Shown: in pieces, positions 22,901-31,595 of the stretch
How positions within the stretch are numbered: the first letter of the stretch is position 1
Layout of the letters: each line of letters begins with the position of its first letter
Assembly (NCBI GenBank): GCA_032158295.1
Contig: CM063258.1
Location: forward strand, 6,404,583-6,468,582
DNA length: 64,000 nucleotides
Direction of reading: 5' to 3'
From: Pycnopodia helianthoides
Lineage: Eukaryota; Echinodermata; Asteroidea; Forcipulatida; Asteriidae
The notes under the pieces: model-generated
The model's database searches: none
What the model was told of the DNA's origin: nothing
The model's input: only the letters and a program-made list of their open reading frames with translations
Program-made: the position numbers and the translations under genes

Positions 22901-25815
22901 TTTACAAGGATTGAAATATTGACAGCTTAGCGTCTTGTTTAACATTTTATGATGAGCAACAGTCAGTTAAACCTTTAAACTATTTGTATGCTTTCCATCA
23001 GGACCAGAAGCAGCAGGAATATATCACACGTCTCGAAGGTCAGATGTCAGAGGTCATGTCCAGTATGGAGACAACCACTAACAGATTACACTCCCTTCAC
23101 AGAGAGGTAAAACTAGAACCGACATTTGTTCTTCTCACAAAATGTTTTTTTTTTTTATATTAATTTATTTTTTTCCCAGCACACAAGGAATAAGTGATGA
23201 AATAGTCATGTATTATAATTTACATTATATTATAATAATTAAGAAAATATAAGGACATTTGGATAATCGAGTTAGGATGGAGGTCTCCAAGAAGCATAGC
23301 TTGTCGAGTAGAGACCCCCACTCGATACAAGAACAAAAACAAAAGAACAATACAGCAATATGAAAACACTATGCCAGGGCTAATAATGCGTAACGCAATC
23401 AATACATACTGTGAATTCTGCTGTTTGATTCGCAGAAGTAGGAATTTTTCTACTCTTGCAACTGTGGATTTTTTTCAGACGGCGACTGATGCCGATCATC
23501 TTAACATCGCCGTAGTTATACTGGGGTCATGAACAATCAGCGACTTGGCTTAGTCGCAGCATCATCCCGAAAAGTCAGTCGGCGAGTGTTTTTATGTCAT
23601 CGCAAGGTCGACCTGAGGGCGGCTTTAGTCTCCTGAGGAGTTTGTGGCACTGGTCAGTTGGGCAGGAGAGTATACCCATGGTGATTAAATCTGGTTTTTT
23701 TTGTTTGTTTTTTTTGGCGTTTTAAATTTCAGGTGATCGAGCGCCACCTCTTCCTTATGTTTCTTGAGATCTTGCTCGGGTGCTTCCTCTTCCTCATTTG
23801 CATACGGCGACTGCGCAGAGAGAGGCGTAAGTTGGAGATGACCATTCCGTCTATCATCAAGGCAAACGATAACGGAGCGAGGAGACAGTCCCTCCCAATA
23901 GGTCAATCCAAAGAAGTACGTAACAACAATGTCCTGCCTGGAGGGCGCCCTCGGAGGAGGACAGTGTCGGGTGGTAAGTGAAGTGTGTTTGATTTTCAAG
24001 CTTCGGATTAAGTCACTGGAGTTGACATTTCTACTTTCTCTTTTTTTTTGTTTTTTTTTTGAGGAAAGCGACACAAGCTTAAAGGTAATTACTCGGGATT
24101 GGTAGAGCTGACAAAACAGTCGCAAACAAAGTTTTGTGTGATTAACCATATACATGAAATAACAAACCTGTGAAAATTTGAGCTCAATTGGTCATCGAGG
24201 TCACGAGAAAATAGTGAAAAGAGACCTTATGTGTTTTCTGTTTTTCAAACATCAAGTTTATTATCGCACGCGATAAAAACTATTGTTTTATTCATTTCTC
24301 AGAAACGATAGCATTTTAGGCAGAAATATTTTAAGGAACCCTTTCTACCATTACTTACTTTAAGTCATGTAAGTTATGTGTGAATCTGTGAACATTTGTG
24401 TTTTTCGATCTTATCAATAGTATACAGGGCCTTTAAAGGAACATTACAGAATTGGTTTTTGCTGACAAAACAGTTGCTGGCAGTGTAAGCGCTATGTAAG
24501 CCACCATATACATAAACTGACAAACCTGTAGAAATTTGTGATCAATGGGCCATCTGGGTCACGAGAAAATAGTGAAAAACCGATTACACATTTGCATGAA
24601 ATCATATAGATTCAACAAATGAATAAAACGCTCACTGAGCGATAAACTCCAATCGGAAAATTAGTTTATTCATTTCTCATCATATATGGCATTTCAGACA
24701 GAAATATTTCAAGGGATGTTTTCTACTATCATCATCGTTAGACTGTGTAAGTTTTATGTAAATCTGTGACCAAAAAGTATATTTTTTTACAAGTTTTTTC
24801 TTACCAATTCTGTAATGTTCCTTGAAAGTTTTATGCTGACATTTATTCTGTCAGTTGATAACTTGAAAGGTCAACATCCCTGGAAACTTATAATTCCATA
24901 ACAATAGATGTGTTAATGAAGTCACATCAAGTGGCATCCAACATTTCCAAATTCTTTCTGAAGCTATTTTACGAATAGGTTTCTTTTTGTATATTCGGTT
25001 TGCGGTAAAACCATGTATATATCTACTTTGCTTTGTAGATTTGTGTTCTTTAGACTAAAAGAACTCACTCTGTGGCAGTGAAGTCCCTTCGATCCACTAA
25101 GCGAAAGTAGTAGTCCAGGCCGATTTCCTGCCTTCTGCCCAGGTAGTAGCTAATAAGCAGGACAGTTCTTTCCAGAACTGAGAAGTCTCCCGAATTCAGA
25201 AAATTTTACTCTGCGGTAGTCATGGTAGTAGAACAAATAGTAAGACAAGTTCTCTAAAGAACAAAAATCTTTAAAGCAAAGTAGATAATTATACACATGG
25301 TGTTACCGCAAACCGAATATACATTGATACCTCACCATGCAATGCCTCAAAACTCATATAGTTTTGTGTCAATTTTTTCCCCACTAACTTTTTATTATTT
25401 CTGTCATTTTCTAATTGTAGGAAGCTGTGATGATTTACTTATTATCGGTCCAACACTCCCCCTTAAAAAGACAAATGAGCCGACACGCCACAAACCAAAG
25501 GCCAGACCAAGGCACAGATCAACGTCTAAAAGTGCATCCACCTCTGGACTAAACAAAAATCGGTCCAACCTCCCGCCTAAACAATCTGCCAAAATGTCCC
25601 CTGCCGGCCTGCTCTTTAGAGGGTCCGTTTTAAATGTGGACCGTCCATCCCCTGTGTTGCCCACTAGTCCCATACACAGAACATCCAGTGCTGAAAACCT
25701 AAAGAGTCGTGTGGAGGAAGTCAAAGGGGGAGCTCCCCCTATACGACAACATTCCAAAGCCGGGGGTAAAAATGCCGGGAAAAGGCTCGGGTTGTGGATG
25801 AGCGGAAGGAGGTAA
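1845..25815 (+). CDS. SUCO: SUN domain-containing ossification factor (SUCO/SLP1 family), 15 exons, 5' end outside window
   Basis: Exons read from splice sites and phase continuity: 1845-1934, 4296-4492, 13636-13758, 14560-15388, 15493-15682, 16258-16365, 16739-16903, 17556-17629, 19221-19358, 19850-19910, 20161-21404, 22257-22344, 23002-23106, 23733-23973, 25421-25815 (stop TAA). Order of parts: acidic Ser/Glu-rich region, PSFDEWK motif, SUN domain, long disordered region, coiled coil beginning [16 protein letters not shown], one membrane helix, basic tail. The SUN and coiled-coil blocks match vertebrate SUCO closely. Known for the family: a type I ER membrane protein, partner of TAPT1 (Slp1-Emp65 in yeast), that protects folding luminal proteins and supports collagen secretion in bone. 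Total coding length is about 4.05 kb, similar to vertebrate SUCO. Five frame changes (four in exon 4, one in exon 11) are needed. The first coding exon and signal peptide are not in the window. Confidence 0.93.
2442..2495. repeat. Perfect 23-bp inverted repeat (hairpin) with 8-base loop
   Basis: Arms 2442-2464 and 2473-2495 are exact reverse complements, with core GGCCTCATCCTACAT and flanking GTTAAC. The loop is ACATGTAC. It lies in the first SUCO intron. It may be the core of a foldback element, but no longer arms are visible. Confidence 0.9.
3816..4208. mobile_element. TTAA-flanked piggyBac-like MITE
   Basis: The left end is TTAAAGGTATTATACAGGAT and the right end is its inverted counterpart near 4190-4208. 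The internal sequence is the reverse complement of the copy at 10311-10660. The right TTAA is degenerate. It is a member of the family described at 35210-35551. Confidence 0.65.
4296..4492 (+). CDS. SUCO: SUCO exon, Ser/Glu/Asp-rich luminal segment
   Basis: Open frame after acceptor AAGCAACAG, ending at donor AG|GTGAGA in phase 2. It begins [12 protein letters not shown], includes a run of seven serines from ATC/GTC-type codons, and is strongly acidic. It continues in phase into the exon at 13636 after a 9.1-kb intron, the longest of this gene. The composition matches the disordered region before the SUN domain in SUCO homologues. Confidence 0.75.
4972..5165. mobile_element. Foldback element of the AGCTGCTTAAGCA family
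   Basis: Arms resemble CCCAAATTTCATAGAGCTGC at the left and a TTAAGCAGCT...AAATTTTGG end at the right. Between them are the family's GTTACCAGCC/GGCTGGTAAC-type internal inverted pieces. Similar copies lie at 18555-19075, 27192-27296, 27808-28010, 30067-30412, 31060-31248, 37192-37390 and 40973-41045. Confidence 0.7.
5340..5510. repeat. Dispersed repeat (GGCCTGGAATT family)
   Basis: Starts near AGGCCTGGAATTACATGGAG and ends near ATTCCAGGCCTGAA. The same sequence occurs in opposite orientation at 43614-43776 and, more diverged, around 3455-3610. Ends are inverted, as in a small non-autonomous transposon. Confidence 0.6.
5907..6138. mobile_element. MITE with inverted ends (TATAGATAG ... CTATCTATA)
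   Basis: The left arm contains TATAGATAG and GCCATCTTTACGGGCAA, and the right arm contains TTGCCCGTAAAGATGGC and CTATCTATA. The centre is CpG-rich. Coding potential is absent. Confidence 0.7.
6350..6497 (-). mobile_element. tRNA-Asn-like SINE, minus orientation
   Basis: Read on the minus strand: a tRNA-like head (GATAGCTCAGTTGGTAGAGC, A-box; GGTTCAAATCCCGC, B-box) with anticodon-loop GTT. An AAATTGACCCA-type body with CAGTTTCCCTTGTGG at the tail follows. The acceptor stem is decayed, so this is not a functional tRNA gene. Related copies lie at 22014, 38440, 38634 and 40000. Confidence 0.8.
7386..7720. repeat. Degenerate tandem repeat, TGTATGCTAAACTTCTGTTG unit
   Basis: About six imperfect units of TGTATGCT(A/C)AAATTCTGTTGGTGTACA are spread over 330 bases, mixed with ACATGTACATGT palindromic runs. 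This explains the overlapping open frames in the segment. Confidence 0.7.
7730..7990 (+). mobile_element. SINE-like dispersed repeat
   Basis: Contains a B-box-like GGCTCGAATCCCACC and conserved text GATTGTGTGGGTTTTC and CCCACATGTAAAACTGAACA. Related copies occur at 38780-39150 and 44160-44345 (both largely in the opposite orientation), showing a dispersed family. Its open frames are not genes. Confidence 0.65.
10311..10660. mobile_element. TTAA-flanked piggyBac-like MITE
   Basis: Left end TTAAAGGCATTATACAGGAT, right end ATCCTGTATAATACATT. The internal text runs antiparallel to the copy at 3816. Contains the family's GAGAAAATAGTGAA block. Confidence 0.7.
12460..12548 (+). CDS. SUCO: Candidate alternative first exon of SUCO with signal peptide
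   Basis: An ATG at 12460 opens a frame starting [19 protein letters not shown], a typical signal-peptide core, followed by a repeated YIRPVS unit. A GTAATG donor follows at 12549. The exon ends in phase 2, exactly the phase needed to join the SUCO exon at 13636 and also the phase of the exon at 4296-4492, so either could precede 13636. This would give a shorter secreted/ER form lacking the residues encoded at 1845-4492. Inverted CCAAT motifs (ATTGG) lie in the 150 bases upstream. Seen: signal-like peptide, donor, phase. Inferred: use as a first exon. A chance hydrophobic frame cannot be excluded. Confidence 0.4.
12580..12705. repeat. Polypyrimidine tract (CCCTTTCCC-type)
   Basis: About 125 bases of almost uninterrupted C/T on the plus strand, in the SUCO intron just after the candidate alternative first exon. 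Simple sequence with triplex-forming composition. The Gly/Lys/Arg-rich frames on the minus strand are artefacts of it. Confidence 0.9.
12718..13110 (+). mobile_element. tRNA-Leu(CAA)-like SINE
   Basis: The head GTTGTGGTCGAGGGGTTGAG (A-box region) is followed by an anticodon-arm-like GGACTCAAGCTC with CAA, a long variable arm and a B-box GGTTCGAGTCCC. A conserved body includes GACACTTGTGTCC, AAGCAAGACACTTAAGC and TGTGTAATGCACGTAAAAG, and a 3' end near GCGCTATATAAG. Long-variable-arm geometry is typical of leucine tRNA. Confidence 0.85.
13636..13758 (+). CDS. SUCO: SUCO exon, short conserved-looking luminal segment
   Basis: 123 bases between acceptor AATTTCAG and donor CTGAT|GTACGT, entering and leaving in phase 2. 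It encodes [14 protein letters not shown] and then a helical stretch with [15 protein letters not shown], ending in an acidic turn. Third bases vary as in coding sequence and no alternative frame stays open. It is the first exon shared by the two possible N-termini. Confidence 0.8.
13985..14372 (-). mobile_element. tRNA-Leu-like SINE, minus orientation, with inserted material
   Basis: The B-box complement GGGACTCGAACCCACACTCT and AAGACAGGGACTC occur near 14330-14350. The body text TTTGCGTGCATTGCACACTACAC is at about 14261, and GCCAGAAACACCAGGGCAAG is at the left end. About 180 bases of unrelated text around 14040-14200 interrupt it. Confidence 0.7.
14560..15388 (+). CDS. SUCO: SUCO large acidic exon with four apparent frameshifts, ending in the PSFDEWK motif
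   Basis: The exon starts after ATCACAG and ends at CAAG|GTAAGA. It encodes Glu/Asp/Lys/Ser-rich sequence and finishes with [16 protein letters not shown], the conserved helix just before the SUN domain in SUCO. The acidic reading frame moves at about 14820, 14965-15000, 15170-15185 and 15290-15312. Each single frame runs into a stop shortly after its switch point, while the next frame carries the same acidic composition. The net shift restores the phase required by the next exon. This suggests single-base sequence errors in an AG-rich region. Real decay is less likely because downstream exons are intact. Confidence 0.8.
15493..17629 (+). CDS. SUCO: SUCO SUN domain (four exons 15493-15682, 16258-16365, 16739-16903, 17556-17629)
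   Basis: These four exons encode the SUN domain: the SSDCGAKIL start, [86 protein letters not shown] and SMVEEIDEE. The order and residues match the SUCO-type SUN fold, a beta-sandwich related to lectin-like discoidin domains. It faces the ER lumen in this family, unlike the nuclear-envelope SUN1/SUN2 proteins. All splice phases agree (1, 2, 2, 2, 1). No frame disturbance is present here. Confidence 0.95.
17806..18003 (-). pseudogene. C-terminal remnant of a non-LTR retrotransposon reverse-transcriptase polyprotein
   Basis: Read from 18003 down to a stop at 17806, the minus strand encodes [20 protein letters not shown], then [18 protein letters not shown], then [18 protein letters not shown]. 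The pattern R.FS..GP.LWN.LP..LR plus FK..LK.HLF is the usual C-terminal end of LINE ORF2 proteins in animals. No reverse-transcriptase core or endonuclease is present nearby, so this is a 5'-truncated dead copy. It lies in a SUCO intron, opposite to the gene. Confidence 0.75.
18555..19075. mobile_element. Compound foldback cluster, AGCTGCTTAAGCA family
   Basis: Two or three foldback copies are nested head to head. GCTTAAGCAGCTCTATGAAA at about 18589 is mirrored at about 18640-18660 around a short centre. A second copy starts with GGGCCCAATTTCATAGAGCT at about 18885 and ends with the inverse of that sequence near 19070. Confidence 0.75.
19221..19910 (+). CDS. SUCO: SUCO linker exons 19221-19358 and 19850-19910
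   Basis: Exon 19221-19358 follows CCTTGCCAG and encodes a segment with [18 protein letters not shown]. This matches the amphipathic stretch after the SUN domain of SUCO, where vertebrates have a similar NLLGSATNAILNMVN helix. Exon 19850-19910 adds a short Cys-containing piece ending LPCLPGEEP. Phases are 1 to 1 and 1 to 2, continuous with the exons on both sides. Confidence 0.85.
19450..19543. repeat. Short inverted repeat around GGTTGGTGGCTGGC
   Basis: GTTGGTGGCTGGC at the left and GCCAGCCACCAAC at the right enclose a GC-rich centre. Probably a small hairpin element in a SUCO intron. Confidence 0.6.
20161..21404 (+). CDS. SUCO: SUCO long disordered exon and start of the conserved coiled coil, one apparent frameshift
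   Basis: The exon opens after TTTTCTCCAG, joined in phase 2, with [15 protein letters not shown]. The frame switches by one base at about 20280-20310, then stays open to the donor at 21405. After the switch a Cys-Cys segment ([11 protein letters not shown]) precedes [11 protein letters not shown], comparable to the Cys-rich patch in vertebrate SUCO. A Pro/Ser/Glu-rich stretch of about 250 residues follows, then the nearly invariant [30 protein letters not shown]. One missing base in the assembly explains both the switch and the exit phase. Confidence 0.9.
21531..21895 (+). mobile_element. tRNA-Leu-like SINE
   Basis: The head GTTGTGGCCGAGCGGTTAAG, then CCAAACTCAAGCTCTGG (CAA anticodon arm) and B-box GGTTCGATTCCC, is the best-preserved tRNA-like head of this family in the window. 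The body differs after AGCAAGACACTTAAC (CCCAGATGGGTAAATGGGTA), so it is a different subfamily. It ends in a TATTATTATTATTA tail. Fragments of this tail type recur at 30835-30920 and 39160-39358. Confidence 0.85.
22014..22150 (+). mobile_element. tRNA-Asn-like SINE fragment
   Basis: GGCCTGATGGCTCAGTTGGC and GGTTCAAGTCCCGC with a poly-A run, then CTCAACCCAAGATT and CAGTTTCCCTTGTAG, as in the copy at 6350-6497. The anticodon arm is shortened. Confidence 0.75.
22257..23973 (+). CDS. SUCO: SUCO coiled coil and transmembrane exons (22257-22344, 23002-23106, 23733-23973)
   Basis: Exon 22257-22344 gives [19 protein letters not shown], almost the vertebrate sequence. Exon 23002-23106 continues the heptads ([19 protein letters not shown]). 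Exon 23733-23973 contains the only strong membrane segment, [20 protein letters not shown], followed at once by an Arg/Lys cluster (RRLRRERRK), as expected for a luminal-N, cytosolic-C type I protein. The last exon leaves in phase 1, a phase shared by the exon at 25421 and also by the orphan exon at 31672. Confidence 0.93.
24079..24436 (+). mobile_element. TTAA-flanked piggyBac-like MITE
   Basis: Bounded by TTAA at 24079-24082 and 24433-24436. Its internal GAGCTCAATTGGTCATCGAG and TGTTTTTCGATCTTA blocks are shared with the copies at 35210 and 42764. The right TTAA is shared with the next element. Confidence 0.8.
24433..24826 (+). mobile_element. TTAA-type MITE, second subfamily, adjacent to the previous copy
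   Basis: Starts TTAAAGGAACATTACAGAAT and ends with the inverted ATTCTGTAATGTTCCTT. Nearly identical in sequence to 29213-29605, which suggests recent activity. The right TTAA has become TTGA. Confidence 0.8.
25421..25815 (+). CDS. SUCO: SUCO terminal coding exon, basic cytosolic tail
   Basis: After TCTAATTGTAG the frame reads [16 protein letters not shown], corresponding to the DDLYIVEP segment of vertebrate SUCO. A Lys/Arg/Ser-rich tail follows, ending in a TAA at 25813-25815. A good splice donor (CTGAG|GTAAGC, 25829) lies 13 bases beyond the stop, and I see no AATAAA in the next few hundred bases. The transcript may therefore carry a 3'UTR intron, or this exon may have an alternative. Confidence 0.88.
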
Positions 25816-27052
25816 CAGAACCCTGAGGTAAGCTGAAAACCAAATCAGTAATGTGTGCCAGAAATTGGCTGACTATACGAAGATGCAGTGTTTTTGAAAA
25901 TGCTTCAACATACATATCAGCTACTCAAGAAGAAGCCTGCGCTATCAAGGTAATTAAGGGAAAATAATACTTCACCTTCACATTGTATACAATTTGTACA
26001 GTTCCACGGTTTCTTGCTACGTTGATCACAGTTGTCAGAAATCTTCATTTCTGTAAGTTTTTTTTTAGTGACTTGATGTTTTGGACATGTGCATGTTGGC
26101 ATTTGTAAATAACAAATTTCAACAGGGCAAGTCTTTAAAATCATAAAAATGGAAAAAAACAGATTTCTGAGACTTGTGTTCAATGTTGCCATCGTTTAAA
26201 GCTAAGTTACCTAATATTCTCTTTAAAAGACAGTACTTTGTCAACTGCGTATTGACCCAATTCAACTGACCTGTCAACTGACCTGGTGACCCAACATATA
26301 TGTAAATTGTGAGTCCGCCATTTTGGGGGACACGTCCCATGTGGTATTGTGCGCCTGTGAAATGCGCAGCATCTAGAGCGAGTCCGGGTGGGTGACTAGA
26401 GTCGACCAGACTTAACCACAGTCCATTCTAAATTGTTTGTCTTGCTTAGTCCAACTTGATCAACCTAGCCTCGGGGGCAGTTTCTCTGGTCAACTCGTGA
26501 AGTTACGTCACTGTTTCAAGATGGCGGTTAGGTTACATATCAGGGAAAGTTGTGTCAACTTTTGTAATTACACGCACAGTTAATTTCAACAAATATCTCC
26601 TGTAGTACTCCGTGGTGTAACGATAAAAAGAATTGTAATTTTTTGCTAATATGCTAATCAGTGAGATAATAGTTAATTGTCGCACTATATTATGCAGAGA
26701 AATTTAAGAAAATGAACGCAACGAAACCAACCCAATTGTATCTGTCTATCGCGTCGTCGCCTTGTGGCCGCCATGGACTAACTAAATTTGACCAGGCAAT
26801 CGACTGGACTTGTTCGAATGAAAAACAGACCACGCACACATGATTTAAACTGCGCATTGACTAAAGGATAGCACTCGAACCTGCTCATATCTTTACGTGC
26901 GGTTTGACTCCCAAAATGGCAGACCATGAGCAGACAGTATCCATGTTTGATGTCAGTGTAATGGGTCTATAGTGAGGATCGACACAATTCAATTTGTTTT
27001 CACTTTAATACAGTATAATAAGGTCTATCTCCAGAGTTGTTTTCCTAAATAA

Positions 27053-27192
27053 CCAGGGGTCGATTTCACAAAACTCCTCCTAACTGGTCCTAAGTTAGGA
27101 CCAGTACTTAGGACTAGTCCTATCTCTTAGCATTACCTAGGACTAGTCCTACATATGTAAGTTAGGAAGAGTTTTGTGAAATCGACCCCTGG
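27053..27192. mobile_element. Short MITE with 23-bp terminal inverted repeats
   Basis: Ends read CCAGGGGTCGATTTCACAAA and its exact inverse TTTGTGAAATCGACCCCTGG. The centre is filled with CCTAAGTTAGGACCAG and TAGGACTAGTCC palindromes, so the whole element can fold on itself. Confidence 0.85.
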
Positions 27193-27374
27193 GCCCAGTA
27201 ACATGCAATGTAGAGCTGCTTAAGCAGAAAATTTTGCTTAACAATTTTCCGCTCAGCGAAAATGAGCAGGATACCAGTGACAGAATGGTACATGCGTCGT
27301 TGTCATCATCTTGATCGAAGTTTTAATAAAATGGTCAAATATTGTGGTCAGGCCCTAAAAGTGTCCTTATATTA

Positions 27375-27695
27375 TTAACTCTTTCGCTCCGGAATAGAAT
27401 TTTAGAATTTCGCGCGGTTTGTACGGAATTAATTATTGGACGCCGCCACCATCTAATGTGTCAATAATACCCTTGGCGCAATGGAAAGCCAAAGACAGCG
27501 ACTCAAAGCCGCTGCAACTAGGGTCAGAGGTCATCCAGATGGCAATACGGCATAAATTATGTAAAAAAGGCACACGTCATGGGGATGCCCCGAGTATCTA
27601 CAGTGACGTCAACGAGTCGCTGTGAGCAGCTTTCCGTAGGGAACGGGACATTTCTGTGAGCCGCTGTGAGCGGCTCGCCGTAGCGAAAGAGTTAA
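27375..27695. mobile_element. MITE with TTAACTCTTTCGCT terminal inverted repeats
   Basis: TTAACTCTTTCGCT at 27375-27388 matches AGCGAAAGAGTTAA at 27682-27695. The right part is a CpG-rich CGCTGTGAGC(A/G)GCT repeat. The 68-codon open frame inside is not a recognised protein. Confidence 0.8.
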
Positions 27696-29212
27696 GGATA
27701 GACTGCTGTTCGGTGCAATTAAGGCCAGCATGAAAACCCCCAGATTGCTGTACATGTACATAAAGACAACATAGTATAACACTGGATTACGTCACTGATA
27801 AATGCTGGGCCCAATTTCAAAGAGCTGCTTCAGCAGAAAATATTGCTTAACAATTTGTCTTGCCTTAGTAGCAGGAAATGAGCAGGATACCAGTCACAAA
27901 CGGTACGTGTGACCTGTCAGTTTGGCTGGTGACCTTATTCCGGAATGCATATATTTTTTCGCTGTGCTCAGCTACTTTTTGTGCCGGAGCAGCTCTATGA
28001 AATTGGGCCTAATTTTGTGTACATGTGTACAATGTTCTTGTATGCTCTAGATGAAGCTTCCATTTATTTCACCTGCTCCAACGAACGGAGCAATGTAATT
28101 GACCAATGCAGATTTAATTATGTAATGATTGAATTGATAAAAGTTGCATCATAAATTGCTTTATTTTTGTGGAGAGAAGTGATATTTTGGGATGTGGGAT
28201 TTTGGGGTGATTACTTCGTCTGGTAAGGGAGTTAGAGTTGCCAACACAAACAACAGTTAAAATACCACTTCTAAACTGACTGTGTAAATATTTGCCTTTA
28301 TTGTCTGTTTTTGTTATAAACCTGAAATGTTGTGTTAGGTCTTTTTTATGGCCCCATATGACAAAAAAATATAATTAAAGGGAATCATTACTTATGATGA
28401 ACAGGCAACCGTATTTCAGAAGCAAGACATCTGTTCTGTGTAAATGGGAAAGGTCTTGGGTTCGAATCCCAACCCCTGTGGATTTTTTCCTCCTCGTTGA
28501 ATGCAGAAAGCAGCGATACTGCACAGTGCTTGAAAGCTAATGTGCATCATTGAATGACAAAATGAAAAAAATAATCTTCCTTGTCTAATTAAAAAATAAA
28601 ACCAGTTAATTCATAACCTCTAAAATTACTTAATAAACGAAAGGGTTAGGCCTACAACTTGCACTGTAAAAATTGACACGACTGAGTATATATTTATATA
28701 TAATTTGAGGCACCATTTCATGATTGAGTATCAATATTGTTACAAGTATTTTGTTTGCAGTAACACCATGTGATAATATCGACTTTGCTGTGAAGATTTT
28801 TCTTACACTGTATTAGAACTTGGTTCTTATATTTATCTACGGCCAACTCTCCCTGATTCTGCAGAAATTTCCCTGAAAATAAAACCAATCTTTTCATGTT
28901 TCGATGAACAAATTTGGCAATCGCCCTGATTATGAAAACTTTTGTTCCTGTAAATGCTGAATGGAATTCTAAGTATCTCCCTGATTGTTGGACAGAATCT
29001 CCCCGATTGCAAGATGCAAATGTTGGCAGCTCTGAGACACTATCACACGGTGTCAATGCAAACTGGATGTTTAATGAGTACACATGGCGTGGTATTACCA
29101 GCAGAGAGGGGACAGCAGAACAGAGGAACAGTGCTGCCCTCACATTGGAATCCTTTTGTATTTTTGTGTCCTCACATTTTGTTCGTGCCCATGTCCATGG
29201 AGAGTGTAAAGT

Positions 29213-29605
29213 TTAAAGGAACATTACAGAATTGGTTTTTGCTAACAAAACAGTTGCTGGCAGTGTAAGCACTTTATGTAATCCACCATACACATAAACT
29301 GACAAACCTGTAGATGTTTGAGATCGATTGGCCATCTGGGTCACGAGAAAATAGTGCAAAACCGATTACACATTTGCATGAAATCATATAGATTAAACAA
29401 ATGAATAAAACGCTCACTGAGCGATAAACTCCAATCGGAAAGTTAGTTTATTAATTTCTCATCAAATATGGCATTTCAGACAGAAATATTTCAAGGGATG
29501 TTTTCTACTATCATCATCATTAGACCGTGTAAGTTTTATGTAAATCTGTGATCAAAAGTATATTTTACAAGTTTTGTTCTTACCAATTCTGTAATGTTTC
29601 TTTAA
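29213..29605 (+). mobile_element. TTAA-flanked MITE, same subfamily as 24433-24826
   Basis: Clean TTAA at 29213-29216 and 29602-29605 flank inverted ends TTAAAGGAACATTACAGAAT / ATTCTGTAATGTTTCTTTAA. The body is almost identical to 24433-24826. Confidence 0.85.
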
Positions 29606-30066
29606 GAGATGGAGGATAATCCTCACATTGATAGCAATGTAAGAGGATAAGTCCGTGTCTGTGTACAGTATCCCACGTATAAAGCGTTATCCACACCAAG
29701 CATTTCAAATGGAGCAAAAAATGTACACAAAGGCTGATCTTTGGGGAAGTTTGGTGTAAAGTTCTTTAACTCCACTTTGCTCGAATCTTATTCTGAAACA
29801 TTAGTTGCATTTGTACAATAAATGCACACTGTAAATTTTGTTGTTGTTTTTTGTTGTTTTTTGTACCAACCAAATTCTGTACAGACATCTTTATTATTTT
29901 GAATGCATTATTACATGTATGTTCACGTTGTAATTAACTTGTTGTTTATTTCGTTGCAATATGTATTTACATAAACACAATTTATTTCATTGTATATGTA
30001 TTCTATTCACAATACATTCACAATAATGAGGCGATAAATACTCTGTATAATTTTTGTCAAATTATG

Positions 30067-30412
30067 AACAGGGCGCAATTTCTTAAAGCCTGTAAGCACA
30101 AAAACTTGATAAGCACAGAAAAATCTTGCTTAGCAGAAACAGGTTACCAGCCAACTACAATGTAATGTATATTGTTAGCGACTGTTCCTTGCTAATTTTG
30201 GCTCAGCAGAAAAAAATTTGCTAAGCAGTTTTTCCTGCTAAACAGCTTTAAGCTGTTAAGCAGAAAATTCTGCTTGGCAAATTTTTTGGGAACCAGTGGC
30301 ATCAATGTCAACTCTATGTAATTTTGGCTGGTAACCTGTTTCAGCTAAGCAATATTTTTTGTTTGTGCTTAACAAGTTTTTGTGCTTACTGGCTTCATGA
30401 AATTTGGCCAAG
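30067..30412. mobile_element. Two adjoining foldback copies (GGGCGCAATTTC / AAATTTGGCC ends)
   Basis: AGCACAAAAACTTGATAAGCAC and its inverse AAGCACAAACAAAA-type text, with GGTTACCAGCC / GGCTGGTAACC inside, mark the foldback family. Arms pair between about 30067-30140 and 30340-30412. Confidence 0.65.
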
Positions 30413-31473
30413 GTGAGAGGTTTGACCATCGAACATTTAAACAATTTTACTAATGTAACCCAACAGCTTTATAATAAAGTGTTGATATTCAAACAGGTTT
30501 TAGTGGTTCATTAAAAAAATGCTCGAATATTAGTAGTTAAAAGTTATCTTCATATAATATGCATATTTTTTTATCACTGTGCCTTCCTTTATTAATTTAG
30601 GATGCGTGTAAGATTGTGTTGGAATTCATTGATTCAAATATTACAATGTGAGAATTTTGTTTTAAAAAACATTGTTTATACATGTACAGTTACATGTATG
30701 TAAGGTAAGGGTGCAATTTGTTTTCCTGGCATTAGACTTGTGTTTAGTATCAAAGTGTCAGCTTCAACTAAAGTATTCATCCATTTATACAAGGGTCTTG
30801 TGACTATCTGGGTTTTTTTCAAAAAGGAAATTAAAGATGCACAGGCTGAATACTCCCCAGGAAGCCGAGATGGTTTAAGGAATGAAACAAATGGCCCAGT
30901 GACCGGGGGTAATAATGTTCAGGAGCCATGAGTGCCAAAATTGGTGGGCACCGGGCAACGTATTGGTGTCCATTGTTGTTTTTTTAACAATACATTGTGC
31001 GTACTACTTCTTAGTTTTGTTCGCAGACATTTGTTTTGTTTTTTAGTCCCAGCTAACTCTTGGGCCCCATTTCATAAAGCTGTTAAGCACAGATAATTGC
31101 TTAACACAGAAAAAATGTTACTTAGCAGAAACAGGTTACCAGCTAAAGTACAAGCAAATGTAAATTGGTTGTGACTGGTTCCCTGTTATTTTTCGCTAAG
31201 CAGAAAAAGATTACTGGGCATCAGCTTTATGCAAACCTGGCCCTGCAGGAACACTATGTGCATCGTAAATTTTCCTGTTGACGACAGAATATTAAAATTC
31301 AAAATCTGACATACATATGTAGCATTATAACCAAGGACTACTTCCATTGTTAAGATATAAGGCTTTTTATTTTGGAACAATATGTAGCTATAAACTTCAG
31401 GCATAGTATGCAACTGCATCACATTTTAAGTTCTTCCATAATTTCTAATGAATGGTGGATAAATTAAGGTTTT

Positions 31474-31595
31474 TTTTTTCAAATCCACAAAAATGTAGAT
31501 GTTTCTTACATATTATGTACAATACATTTTATGTATTTTTATAATACATAACATAATATGTAAGAAACATCTACATTTTTTGGATTTGAAAAAAC
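31474..31595. repeat. Long hairpin, about 44-bp arms with one mismatch
   Basis: The left arm (31474-31518) contains CAAATCCACAAAAATGTAG and GTTTCTTACATATTATGT. The right arm (31551-31595) carries the inverse. The loop itself contains AATACAT / ATGTATT. It sits about 75 bases before the orphan exon at 31672. Confidence 0.9.

Noticed and set aside
27419..27625. Small open frame with a Pro-rich start
   Set aside because: It lies entirely within a MITE with TTAACTCTTTCGCT ends.
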